A DNA stretch of 64,000 nt, taken from assembly GCA_024699855.1 (NCBI GenBank), contig JAMPIQ010000003.1, forward strand, positions 3,286,001 through 3,350,000. The letters run 5' to 3'. Shown here one piece after another: positions 20,301 to 33,800 of this stretch. The notes under the pieces were generated by a model. That model was given only the letters and a program-made list of their open reading frames with translations. It did no database searches and had not been told where the DNA came from. The DNA comes from Aphelenchoides besseyi (Eukaryota; Nematoda; Chromadorea; Rhabditida; Aphelenchoididae). Every line of letters starts with the position of its first letter. The first letter of the stretch is position 1. The translations under genes and the position numbers were made by a program.

Positions 20301-21923
20301 TGGCAAATCCGTTCGTTGATGCGTAACTTTTGTTTGTGCAAAAGGTCATCGGGGTATCAACACCAACGAAGCGGATTCAGTTCAGCGATAAACTGACTCA
20401 TTGATGTTGGCGGGCTGTTAATTAAGCCGTCGAAGTTCGCTGATTGTTTTCATTAAATGTCCGAACCTGCTAATTAATTGGTTATGGACTTTCGAGCTGA
20501 GAGTTTACGTGTCATCTGTGGATCTATTGCTCTTCACTTGAAGCTTCGATTGAACGTTTACGTATTTTCGAATCGTTCTGTTTCTGCAAATTTCATATAA
20601 AAGAAGGAATGGCGCAATATCCGACTGCAAAATGCTTCTAACAATCACGCTTACAAATTTGTTGGGAAGCCGGTTATGATTCTTTGCGCATTTGACCAAT
20701 TCGTTTGGCATCACAATTGGATTTTCGCTGCTCGTTTTCCTCGTGATAACGACCAATAACTTTTGTGTTCACGGGCATTACAACTTTTGTGCTTCTCGGA
20801 GACGCGATTAGAATTCTCATTTGTTATCCAAAATGCTGAATGTCGATTTGCGTATACGGAAGTTACCGTAAGGTTCAGCATCAACTAATTACATTAATTG
20901 ACTATTCTTCAATTCCGGTCATTTCGAATTGATCGCTAAGCTGTTAGTTCATGGTCGGGATTTCGTTGACTACTACATCGGCGACTTTCGATCTTGTGAA
21001 CGAGAAGTAAGCTCGTAAAACGGACGTAGCTGCTGTGGTCTGATTTCGATTCGCTTGGTTGAAGGCGGAAGAACGGCTCTTAAAAGCAATTCGTGTCTAA
21101 CTTACTGAGTGCGAGAATGGACGTTACTAAATGGATGAGCGGTAACAAAAGTTGGTCTTTTCTTGGAAAACAAAGTTCGTGGTTCTTGCGACAAGATCTC
21201 CGGTCCCTGATGTGCTAATCGATTTCAATTCCTTTTCAACCCCATTGATCATCTTCCGTCGTGATTGTCTTTATCAATTGGTCCAAAATTGGAGACTTTC
21301 GTTTCGATTGATCGATCAGTTCAACGCCGCGCGATCTAATTCGGCGTTTAACAGTCTCTTGAAAAGTTCCGCGTCTTTACCCTACGGCGTTTTAAGCTTT
21401 TGCTCTCGTAGCGGATGTGTTAAGATTTCAACTTACTGTAACGGCCGATATACTTTCCAATGACGTTGCAGTCTTTTTGCAAAACTTTTAATTTCTAACT
21501 CGGAGTCCATTAATTTGATTTGTAAATGTTCGCTGTTTTCATTACTTTTTTACATCAAATGTCTGAAGTAGGTGGACGGAAGAGGGCCGTCGGAAGCTCC
21601 GATGCAACAAACAAATTGGTTTCAACAAAACGAAAGTGTTTCGAGTTCTTTTTGTGCGTCATTTCGAGTTGAGGTCGTTGAAGGTCATTTGACGACAAGT
21701 AAAAAGCGTCGTGTTTACTGTCCACTCTTACCCATTCACCCATTCATTGAAGATCATTAAGGTCTTTTCGCTAGCTACTTAAGTTGGTCATTCAAACGTG
21801 TACAGACGTGCAATTGTGGATACTAAGATCACGGGATTTTTTAGTTTCCTTTCAGTACCTCGACTTTAAAATTTTAATTGCGAGAAAGTTCATCGAGAAG
21901 TCTAACTTTGTGTTAGAACAAGA
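17391..21923. other. Long stretch with no supportable gene
   Basis: ORFs here are short, in all frames, and lack matching splice signals or recognisable motifs. The longest (17650-17967, plus) has no family resemblance. AT-rich palindromes of the TTAATTAA type occur around 19400, 20417 and 20475; they resemble homeodomain core sites but are frequent by chance in such DNA. The block lies upstream of the Patched-related gene and could hold its regulatory DNA or distant 5' exons of the POU gene on minus. Confidence 0.5.
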
Positions 21924-24900
21924 ATGAAGCACCCGAGTCATCACATAGAACGGTTTTTCTACTGGTTGGGCAAACATGTTGGAAAGCATCCGATACCCGT
22001 GATTGTCAGCATTCTCCTGTTTTCCGCAGTCTCGTCGCTCGGATTGTTCAAGTTCCGAGAAGTCAACAACGTTCGTTCCGAATATTCGCCTATGAATGCA
22101 CCATCACAGCTCGAATATCAAGTGGCCAAGAAATTTCTCAAACAGGTTAATTAGATGAATGGAATATAAACGGGTTTTGTAGGAAGGAAGTCTTGATCCA
22201 TGTTACGTTATGGCACGCGGAAGAGATGAGGGCAATTTGCTGCGCGACGAGTATCGTTGGACGTTGTACAATTTGACCAGAGCTCTTCAGTCGGAAGTTC
22301 GTGTTGAAAAGAATGGTCAATGGTTTGGTTTCACTGATGTTAGTTTGTTGACTAGGAAATTAATCAGAAAACCGTTTAGCTTTGCGAACCGTATTGTGAA
22401 TTGAATACCGCGTTAGTCTTATCATCTATTACTTGTTTAATAATCGCTTTTCAGTTTTCTTGCCTTCCTTAAACTCTACGATCCAACCAATCCGTCGACA
22501 TACACATATCCAAGCATTGAGCTTTTTGGTACTCAAGCCTTCATCGGCAACAATGTTTACGGAATCAAACTGAAACCCGAGTCCAATGAACTACTCACAT
22601 TCAACACTGCGGTTATTCCGATCTATCTCGTTGCATCGCACGAAAACACGGATGTCATGATCGAATGGCAACATGCGGCAATTGAATTGTTCGAACGACC
22701 GGAGTATTCTCGATTGCTCAAGGTTAGTTGCTTGGAGAATAGTTTGATTCCCAAACTTTCTAATGGCCTATTCGTTTCCATTTGCTGTGGCTCATTGGGT
22801 TTGAATGAGCACAAAAGTAAGGTTGCGCTTTCTATCGAGACGCCTGACTGAAACCTGAAATAGAAACGAAATAGCTAATAAAAATAGTATTTTAGACTGG
22901 AATGACTGGTGACAACTTGGTTTCCTTTGAAGTTCGGCGAATGGGAATTGAAACGGCACCATTGATTATTGGCTCGATTATCTCGATGATCATCTTCGTT
23001 GTCACATTCTCGTTTCGGTAGCAGAACAATTCTACGGTCATGACTGTTTGGTTTTTTGCAGAGTAAACGCGGTACAATCAAAGCCATGGGAATCTTTTAT
23101 CGGCTGTTTGATTCCACTTCTTGCTATCGTTACTGCTCTTGGATTGATGAGTGCTGTCAACATGAAATTTCAATCGATTGTTGTTGCCGCTTTGTTTTTG
23201 GTTTTGTCCGTTGGAATCGACGATATTTTCATTCTGGTTTGTTCTTACGAACTCAACATCAATGATTGTATTTAGACGAGAGCTTGGGATCGAACGGATC
23301 CACGAATATCGATTCCCGAACGTACGGCTCTAACTCTCGAAGATGCTGGACCATCAATTACCATCAGGTTATTGAAATTGGAGAAAAGGATTTACAAGCA
23401 ATTTTAGCGCACTTACAAACATCATGTCCTTTGCAATTGGAGCTTCTTCTGATACGCCGGCAATTCGAACGTTTTGCATTTTCTCTGCCATTTCGATTAC
23501 AGTTTGTTTCATTTACCAGTTGGTTCTACTTTCGGCGATAATTGCACTTTCTGGTCGTCGTGAGGAAAAAGGTTATCAAGCGATTTTGTGTTGTCTTCGA
23601 GCGAATCCACAAGCCCGATCACCTGTTGCTGAACGCTGCGGTCAAATCCACGACTATATTGTACATTGGTGGGCACGCACAGTCACAAGATGGCCGATGC
23701 GAGTTTTTTTGGCCATTGGAATGTGCGGTTACTTTTATGTTTCGTGGATTGGTATTCGGAGAATTCAGTCGAATATCAGTATCGATAAGATGGCACTTCC
23801 CGACTCGTATCTTCACGACTTTCAAGAGTCATTCGAGAGTGCTTTACGTAACATGTGAGTGAAAGTAATAGTTGATTCTATTGCTGGTTATTTTCAGGCA
23901 ACCGATTTCGATTTTTGTTTTGAAACCTGGAGACCTGCGAGATCCTGATCAGTTGGCCAGAGTTAAACGTTTGGTTTACGATTACGAGCACTCGATTAAC
24001 GCCTACGGACCAAACTCGACCTTCTTCTGGTTAACGCAATACGAAGACTTCTTCCGTTTTTATGGCGAAAGCGAAGAGTTTGCGTACACGGAAATACCAG
24101 CATTCTTCAAGTCGGCAACCTACTTCTATTTGAGTTCCTTCGTGCATATGAATGAATCGGCGTGTTTGGCTAATGAACCCGAATGTATCAGTTCATTTTT
24201 CTTTATTACCAACTTCCACGACGTTATCAAATACCACGAACTGGTTCCAACTGTTCAAGATTGGCGTCGAATTGCCGCCGATTATGCGGATCTTGAAGTC
24301 TACGCGTACAGCGATCATACTCCATTCGTCGATCAAACTATGGCTATCGACTCCACAGTTTTTGGATCGGTTATTGCCACCTTGTTGTGTACGATTGCGA
24401 TCTGTGTTTTCTTCATACCTCATTATCTGTCTATTATTGCTGCTGCTTTTGCTGTGGTAATAAAATGCAGTCGAAAAATAGTTACAAATGTTTTTTATAG
24501 GGATCCACGAGTTTCGGAATCTTTGGACTTCTAAGTCTCTGGGGTTGCGATTTGGATCCATTGAGTTTGGCCGCACTGTTAATGGCAATTGGATTTTCTG
24601 TTGATTTTGTTGCGCATATTAGGTATTGAGTTAATAGCATTCTTTCAACGAGAATAATTACAGTTATCATTACTACAAGACACCTCCTGGAGTGAGTTTA
24701 TCGACTTTAATGCCTTTTGACTTGTATTCTTAGCATCCACGTAAACGAATTGAACACGCACTGGGTGTGATTGGATGGCCGATGATTGAAGTTGGACTTT
24801 CAACGATTGTTGCTCTTTCTCCTCTTCTCTTTAAACAATCTTATTTGGCGTTGGTGTTCTTGAAAACGCTTATCATTATCGTTTTACTTGGCATGTTTCA

Positions 24901-25270
24901 CGGTCTGATTGTTCTACCTTGTGTTCTCACAATGATCACTCCCTACAAACCAAAATCCACCAACTCATCAGCCGAATCTTCGGAACGCAGTTCACAACGA
25001 TCGACGGAGCGAAAAGAAAGTTTCTACAAGGTATGTAACGATTGAAACAATAGAACTGAACAAGATGTTTAGACTCAACACTTGATCAAAGCAATGAGCA
25101 AAGATAAACTCGAACAAGGAGCTGGATGGTTGACAAAGAAGTGCAGTTTCAAACGAGATCGAGTAACACCGCTAAGTGTTGCTGAATTGGAAAACACGAT
25201 ACCAACGGCTAAAGGTCTTGGCTTTGTACATAAGATTCCACTTGGTAGAAGTAATTCGAATGCGCTTTAA
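21924..25270 (+). CDS. Patched-related (PTR) sterol-sensing membrane protein
   Basis: Member of the RND-like Patched-related family, greatly expanded in nematodes, where PTR proteins act in cuticle formation, endocytosis and moulting. The start ATG 21924 gives an N-terminal cytosolic stub and first membrane helix ([17 protein letters not shown]). A first extracellular loop follows, then a sterol-sensing-type bundle: [52 protein letters not shown] with the GIDD motif, and [10 protein letters not shown] second extracellular domain ([19 protein letters not shown] through [14 protein letters not shown]) leads into the second bundle with the equivalent [10 protein letters not shown] motif. The end is a serine-rich cytosolic tail ([17 protein letters not shown]) stopping at 25268. 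About a dozen exons with short introns join well; the join around 22720-22900 was not checked in detail. Confidence 0.86.
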
Positions 25271-27827
25271 AGATTCAAATACGAAGTTGTTTTAATCGAA
25301 AACGTAAGGGAAATTACAAAATGATGAAGCTGAACAAATTGTTTTAGTTTACTTTACGGGTAACATCTTTTGGTTATGATCAGCAATTTTGGTTCACATC
25401 GTCTTTTAACTACTTTTTGATCTCTTTCAAATTCAACATAATATCACGAAGAAGAATCTTGTTGTCAAACGATTAGCTTTTTCGAAAAGTGCCATGGAGT
25501 TTATCGTCCTTCATTTCTTATGAGATTTTTGTTTGTACAAAATAAAGACTTACTATCGAACTTATCCAAAGGAATGCATCAGACATACGAAACTCCAATG
25601 GTCATAAAAGAGTTTAAAACGTTCGAATTCAGACGGCAAGTCGATAAATGACGCAAAGGCCGATGGAAAAATGAATCAGTGGACCAAAAACGAACGTTAA
25701 CCCCCGAAGAACAAAGAGCACGTTCACGTTTGAACTTTGCCGTTCTTTCTCCACCAGTTAGCTTGAAATTTCTTCTGACCTTCGTTCTAATCATCAACAG
25801 TTGATTTCCGAACGATATGGCCGTCATTCAATTTTATACGTGTATTTGCGCGATTCTTTTCATGGAACTTGTAGTCGGGATTTTTGCTTCTACACACGAG
25901 TTTGATCAAATGTGTAGGAATATGACATGAAGGTGCAAATAAAAATAAAAATCTAAGTCAAATTTGTTGTTTACATTAATGCACCTTCTGTTTGCTGTTC
26001 CAATAGATTTGAGTTCTTCGACTGTCATTCTTTACGGTAATGACCTGAACAAACAAGTGGATTGGAAATACCGTGCGATTGTTCTTCGTGATGCTGTTTG
26101 CAAGAGTTACACCTTTGAATCTTACAATTCACGAGCAATTCTGTAACAAATCGGATGTTTACCGTGAACTAAAAGTCTTATTCTCTTCGATCTCGAACTG
26201 TTTACTTTCAAGCACCAATTCGACTGTTTATTTTTGATATTGAATTTCGGTTTTAAGATTACGCACAACTTGTTATTCGAACGGTTTCGTGTTAGTGGAG
26301 TGATAGGACGAGCACTCTTTGAAAATCTCAACCTTCGTGCAGAACGGCAACTTGGTGCGTGCGAAGCACTTGAAAGACGGGAAGTCGTGCTCATCAGTTC
26401 GGTTATAAGCACTCGAGAAGCGGCAATGTCTAACGGTGTTTATTTCGCAAATGAATTTCGTGTTCGTCGCCCAACGCTCCCGAGGTCTCCAACCCAAAGT
26501 CGAGTGGTTTAGAAGCGCGCGACTGTTCATCCCGAAGACTTCGGAAGCGTTTAAAGATTGTGAGGTCACGATTGTTAAGTTCAAACGCGCAAACAAGCTG
26601 CATGGTGTACGTGATTCTTTGGTCCTGATTGCGTTACAAGCAACCGGTTGTTATTCAAAAATTCGAAAACTTTCAATACCCTACGACTTCTCCACCCCCA
26701 ATCGCACTTTTCGAATTCCGAAACCGCGTTCTCACATCTTGTGATTCCGATCCCTCAAAATTGTTCATTCAATTTGGAACGTCAATCTCTTGCTACTCGA
26801 ATCGTGACATTCGATTCGACGCAAATTGTTGCCCTTCGAACGTTCAGTCGGCCGTAAAACGATCAGTTCGCGCGTGTGTTATAATCGAAGGATCGTGTGA
26901 ATTTCATCAACTGTATTCTATTTGGCTGATTTTTACGCTCCAATTTCGATTGTTCTCATGGCGGAAAACAACGCGGAAGACTTTCTTGTAAGTGAACGAA
27001 TTGAATTAGCAATCTGATTTTGTTGATCACTAACGGTTTGTCGCTAACAAAATTTGGTTTGTAAATCTGTGTTGAACATATCAACGAGTTAAGAATGACT
27101 GTTAAGCACAAAGTCTATTGAGGTCCTGTTTATTTGTCAATCACTTCGATTACCATCTTTACGCTCTTCCCCCATCTTTTACTTCTGACACTTGAGGTGT
27201 GGAAGTGATTTACCGAGCGAGTAATCCGGACGTTAGCCGCCGACCTTTTCATGACTGAGGTTTACCGTTGTTCCGGTCGAGTCAGTCAACTGAGGCGGAA
27301 AATGAACAGAAAGCTGCACGACCACGGCTAACGGAACGGGCCTTCTGTTTCGGGATGAAAACCGGAGGGACGAACGAGTGGAAACGAGGATTCAAAAAAA
27401 CGAAAGGAATAGACTCTACCGCCCATTACATCGCACAACTTCACTTTGCGACAACCAGATGATTACTTGTTATTACGAACTATCGTGCGTGCGCGATCAT
27501 TGATGATGATGAGCCCAAAACAACGTCGTTAGTCGTCATAAACAGTCCGAGAGCTCGACTACAGTGCTAGTGTGGCCACCACTGAGGTTTCGTGTGTGTT
27601 CTAACCGTTCCTCTCTCGTCCTCTTCCTTTGTTTCGTCCGCCCCATCGCCGACTACTCACTTTCTTGCTTGTTGTTGTGTAAATTCGGCCCTTCGTCCAC
27701 TTGGCCTTGCAATCACGACTTTGCACCACTCGATATCATCGACCCTCATCGTCGGTTGAACTTCGCCACGGCGTCCACTCCTCACTTCACTCTACGGTAT
27801 TTTATTTGGCGACAGTTTGGATAGTAA
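25271..27827. other. Intergenic stretch, no supportable gene
   Basis: Short unrelated ORFs only. It separates the Patched-related gene from the first coding exon proposed for the K-Cl cotransporter and probably holds the promoter and 5' untranslated exon of the latter. No repeats or RNA genes recognised. Confidence 0.5.
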
Positions 27828-30800
27828 ATGTGGTCATCGAAAAAGATGGTTTTCCAGGTAACTTATCTCCCACATATCATACTCCTTGCTAATACTTTTA
27901 CTTTAAACTTTTTGTTTGTCAAATTTTGGACCAAATTTCAAGCTTTTAGTTCTACTTTAAAATTCAAATTTTTGGTCATTTATGATTGGATTCTTCGCAG
28001 TTTGTGTTTTGAAGGACATTACCACGACGACCGACATTGTTTCCGTTAGAGGACAATAGTCACGGATTCACGGAAATCATCAGTTTTGACTGTTAAATTA
28101 TTGACAAATGATAGTGCGAACAGTCTCTGATGACAATCCTGATCGAAAAAGATCTTAAATTCACATCTTTATTGAGTATTCTATTTGCAATACAATGCGC
28201 ATTAAATGACCACTCTTAATGAGCTTTGAACTTCGAACAAAGACCGATCGGTCATTTGCTGTTCATTGAGTCCTGTTGTCCGTTTCCTGTCCCAATCTTC
28301 TTTAATGTACACGCTGAATAGTCCACGTGAGTGGTGAGCGTCTTTGAGTTGCGGTCAGTCTTTTGATTCTCCAGCGATCGAGCGGATTAACAGCCATCGA
28401 CTACCCTTCGACTGTTGATTCTTGTGTTCGTTGCGCAACGACCAACAAAACGCGATAAGTGGCGGAAGTGTGGAGAAATTTTAATACAATCAAAATTTCT
28501 ATTCGCTCCGGAACTGCGCAGAAATTGCTTTGGATTGGTGCACGTGATGTTGTGACCAGAAGCGTGAAGTCCAGCCGTTGAATTAACGTACGCATCAGAA
28601 AGTCCGTTGAGAAAGTGTTTTCAAGGAACGGAAATGAAATCTTTTGTCACGTGCTTTTTGCTTGTCCGGACTCAGACATCGAATTTGTAAGCCAGAAAGA
28701 AGGTCCGGGACTGAAGGGCGAACACCATCGATTATTTCAGTTCAGTTCGAAGAATGAAAGGTTGAATCACGACAAAAAAGATGTGTGGATCAGCCAAAAA
28801 AAAGCAAAAATGGAGGGCGCGAGAATTCGAAATTCGGTCGCAGTGAAGTGGAAAAGCGAAATCTGAGCCTTCTATTCCGAAACTTTGTCGATGGATTTGC
28901 AGTGAAAAGTGATCGATTGAACTTCGACGTTCTCTTCTTCAACTAACAGGCCGTTAACTGTGCTGCAAACAACGAAGATAAAAGTAAATTTGCAGTCTGT
29001 GGGCCACAATTTGGAAGATTGAAGGTTGAAGAGATTTTATTGCCCTTCATGAACAGTCGAGTGTGCAAAACAATTCGGTAGTCCGAAATTGGACTTGTGA
29101 ACACGAGGAACGAAGTTCCTGTTGGTTGCATTTAATTGCAAAGTGTTGACATTGGAAGACAAACATTCCGGAACACGAGCGTTTCGAACTCAATCTGGTT
29201 GCGCACATTCATAGCGTTTACGACTTCAACGACTGTAGGCGGATTATGAGTTTTGGAAACGGTCGTTTTTACAGTCAGTCGAGTACTTGCAATCAAGCTG
29301 CGGTGTGTCATCAATATATTTACTGTGTGCGTTAAATCCGCACAGTCGGTCGTTTGGCAGTTGGAGCAAGCAATTAAAACTGCTGAGCTTTCGAAATGCT
29401 TTTCGATCTTGATATTCGCTTTTCGAACTCATACACGTGTCAGTTGGAATTGTAGTACGTTCCAATAGTTTGGTTTGTTTGAGACAACTAACTGGGATTG
29501 CTAACAATCGTGTGTTATAATCATTCAACCTCATCATTCACTGTTTGACCTTTTGTTTCAGAAAGTTCGCGACATAATGGGCGATCGTCGGCGTCGCTTC
29601 TCGACCGTTCAACAGATTTCGCCGGATACGCTCAAGGTTATTCGAGATCAAAAAAGTGGTCTTGATGCAATTGCCGACATCGAAGAAGGATCAACGGATC
29701 CTGTGCCACATCGTAAACAATCTTTAACGGCCAGTAAACTCTCATCAACTCTGGGTCAATTGGCGTTGTTCAAAGACGATGACGAAGAAGAGCGAAATGC
29801 AGAAACCGGTGGTCAATCATTCATCAGTGGATTCACTACACCCGGTCCGAAAGAACGAGCAACAAGTGCAAAGAAAAAGGTAGACGATTAAAAATCGATT
29901 GTGCTAATCGTAATTTAAGGCAAACCTTGGGGTTATGCTCGGTGTCTACTTGCCAACCATTCAACATATTCTCGGTGTTACGGTTTGTTTCTACTCAAAC
30001 AAACCTCTGATGTTCGTCGTTGCAGATGTTTATTCGTTTATTTTGGGTAGTTGGAATTGCGGGCGTTTGGCAAACGTTGGTTTTGCTTTTACTTTGCTGT
30101 ACCTGTGTAAGTCCTACAAAATTGAATGGCTGACGATCAGTGAGTTTAGACACTTCTGACGAGTATTTCGCTTTCTGCTGTTGCAACAAACGGAGTTGTT
30201 GAAAGTGGTGGCGCGTACTTCATGATTTCACGAAATTTGGGTGCGGAATTCGGTTCGGCCGTCGGGATCTTGTTCTATCTGGCTAATACAGTTGCTACAT
30301 CAATGTAATCTTTTATTCCTTTTTTGTATTACAAATGTTTAAGGTACTTGGTCGGTGGAGTTGAGGTCCTATTGGTCAGACTTAAACTCAATTATGTAAC
30401 TAACTTAAAGTCTTTAGCTATACATTTGTCCACAATTTACAATTGGCGGCGAAGAAGTTCATTCAGACACAGGTTAGTAGATAGCAAGAAGTTTAAACAA
30501 AAATAAAATCCGCTGACTAAACGGAAGTCTGCACAAAAGAACTTTCGAAAAATGAACACTAATCAAGGCATGTATCTATTCATGACTTTTAATTCTCGTT
30601 CGTATTTTCGCGCTTGAAAGCCTTGAATGTTGAATTGTCCATGTAATCCACAGTTTTCGCTTAAATAGTCGGTTAACGATGCAAGAACATCTTTTCGTGG
30701 TTCCGGCAAACGGTCAAAACGTGACTTGTTGGTAGCCGAAAAGTTGCATTGCTTCAGATCTACGATCAGTTGCGGAAATGAAGTTGCGTTTTTTAAAATG

Positions 30801-33800
30801 AGATTTGACTCTGAAATCAAATTGACACCTAACGGAATTTGATGGATAGAATCTGAAAGGTTATAACAAACTAGATTGTATAAGGGAAGCGAACTGCCGA
30901 AGTAATTTTGTTTACAACCATTTTTGCATTCTATGAAGTTTGAAACATTGCGACAAGGTTTCCATTTTGTCGATGTACACGTATTTTGGAGTGTCTGACA
31001 AAACGATTGCAGCACCATACGTGCAGTTCAATAATTCCGATTGATTCTGCATTATGTGCCGGATTGACCCATTTGAGTGTGTGAAAAAGATGCGAACATT
31101 CGATTCGATTGCCGTAATTAGAACTGGGTTATTTACAAGATCGCGCATAAATGCACTGGCAGTTCGACAGACCTTCTGGTTAACTCGAAAGAACGTTTAA
31201 ATGATGTCAACACGCGAATTATCCGCGTGTTTAAAGACGAAGTTGGGCTCGTTTACATTCGGTTCCACTGAATAAAAGCCAACAATCTTTGTGGTTGACT
31301 GTCCTTAAGTCAAGATCTCGTACAATTCGAAGAATGAATGTGATCTTTCAAGAGCACCATTTGTTGTTGATGAATCAATCCTTTCAAATTCCGAACATTC
31401 CAATACAAATTTTCGTTTGTAAGGTCAACAAATTGCGATTTAGAATCCTGTAAAATGAACCAGGATTATAATTCCGAGTTCATGTTGCTACGTTTTCGTC
31501 GACTTCAACCGATTCTCCGATTGCTGATTCTTCCATCACTGATCCTATTACTGCAATTGATGATCGACTGGAAGATGTCTGGAGAAAAACAAATAAGCAG
31601 CAACATTCAATGAAATTCTTGTATTCAAGCGAACAAAAACTTACCGTCTGATCTTGCAATACATATAGTTTCGGACGTTTTACTTCTATTCGTAAAGGTC
31701 CTGGAGTATCGGAATCAGAGGCATGTGGTCGTTGACGTCGACGTTCGAACTTCAGTGGAATTTCCTGTAAAGTCAAAATAAATCTGATGAATTACTTGTT
31801 CCAAAAACGGACACAATCAGAAATGGCTGCGTACTTTCTTAAACTGTACAGCCGACCATCTGTTTGACGATTCGGGTCCTACTGAAATTTCGCGTAGTCT
31901 CTTTTTCGCTGACATTTAGATTCACATCAAAGAGTAAACGAAGGGAAAACGTAAATTAAAAGAAGGACGAAAAGAAGAAGACTAAAGACTTCAAGTAAAG
32001 TGTCACTTGATTTCGAAATCAACAGTAATCTCTGTGTTTTGTAGGACTTTTTGGGGCCATGAGCAATAACTATCGTATCTATGGCACAGCTCTTCTGTTG
32101 TTGGAAATGGTAATCGTGGCATTGGGAGTAAAATTCGTCCAATTACTCGCTCCAATTTCACTCGCTTGTGTTATCGCTTCATTGTTGGCATGTTACGCGG
32201 GTGGAGTGGAAAAAGCAATGACTGGAAGTGGCCAACAGTAAGAAAATAAGAACTGATAGAATCGATGTGTTTTTAGTGTTTGCATGTTGGACGAGCACCT
32301 ACTGAACTCGCGTATTCTGATGCCTGAAAACGCCAGTATCACAGACATTTGTCGGTACTGCGTGAAACGTGAAGTGTAAGTGCATGAAATTAATCAATGG
32401 TTATTCGTTGATTTAAGTGTCGGAGATCAATTTTGTGAAATGAACTCATCGTCGAAGATATGTCAACGATACACGGGAGGTGATTTGAAGTGTATGAATG
32501 CTTTTCCCGGAATACACGGAGCATTACTTCGAGAAAACATGAATCCGATGTACTTGAGAGAAGGCGAAGCAACACCGGGAAACGAAGCTGATCGTGTGCA
32601 CGAAGTTTATCAGGACGTGACCACCGGTTTCTTCCTTTTGCTAGCTATTTACTTTCCTGCTGTGACTGTAAGTTCTGCGCAATCACATATAATAATAACA
32701 TTTGTTTTAGGGAATCATGACTGGAACGAACATGAGTGGAAAGTTTTACTGTCGTTTAACTTCTAGACTGCTTGATACTTGTCTTAAACCAAAGGAAAAT
32801 GTCTTGAAACGTTTCTAGTAATTGAAGACAATTCACAAGCATTAGAAAGTTAAATGGCAGTCAAAACGAATGGAATGGTTTTAGGTGATCTGGGTAAGTA
32901 CTTTACGTTTACAAACGAATTGAATTTATGAGTTGAAAAACGTAACGTAAATTTTTCAGCGGATCCACAGAAAAGCATACCGTCGGGAACGATCGCTGCA
33001 ACGTTAACGACCTCCATGATTTACATTACTTTGGCTCTTTTGTTTGGTGCATCAATCACTGGACCCGTGCTGCGTGATAAGAATGGAAAGAGTATTGACT
33101 CACACATGATTGTCGCAGCGTTGGCATGGCCATCACCGTGGGTTGTTATTGTCGGCTCATTTCTGTCAACTTTTGGTGCCGCTCTTCAATGTTTGTGCAG
33201 TGAGTTTACAGGAAAATAGATGGCAATAACTATTTGATGTTTAGGTGCTCCGCGTCTTTTGCAGAGGTTTGTTATTACACATAACCTCAAGGTTCAAACA
33301 AGTTGAACTACATTTTAGTATTGCAAAAGATGATGTGATTCCGTTTTTGAAGCCATTTGCTCGTGTCACCAAAAGCAATGAACCATTTCTTGGTCTTTTG
33401 ATTACGACTTTCATCGCTGAACTTGCAATTCTTCTTGGCGCCGTTGATGCTATTGCCGAAGTCCTCGATTTCTTTTTCCTCATGTGCTACGCTTTCGTTA
33501 ACTTGGTTTGTGCTCTTCACTCGTTGATGGCATCTCCAAATTGGCGTCCACGTTTCAAATATTACCATTGGTCTTTGTCGTTGACCGGTGCATTTCTTTG
33601 CTTCTTCATTATGTTCGCATCACATTGGTATTACGCGTTGACCGCGTGCTTCCTCACTGGTTGCATTTATAAATACGTCGAATGGAAAGGGTAAGTGCAT
33701 GGTCGTATTTTCGAATAATCAGCGTGTTTAGAGCTAAGAAAGAATGGGGTGATGGAATTCGTGGATTAGCACTTTCAACGGCACAATATTCGCTTATGAA

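Noticed and set aside
30912..31148. Ionotropic glutamate receptor ligand-binding domain
   Set aside because: Only one short stretch ([15 protein letters not shown]) is reminiscent; pore and membrane helices are absent, so I left the gene unnamed.
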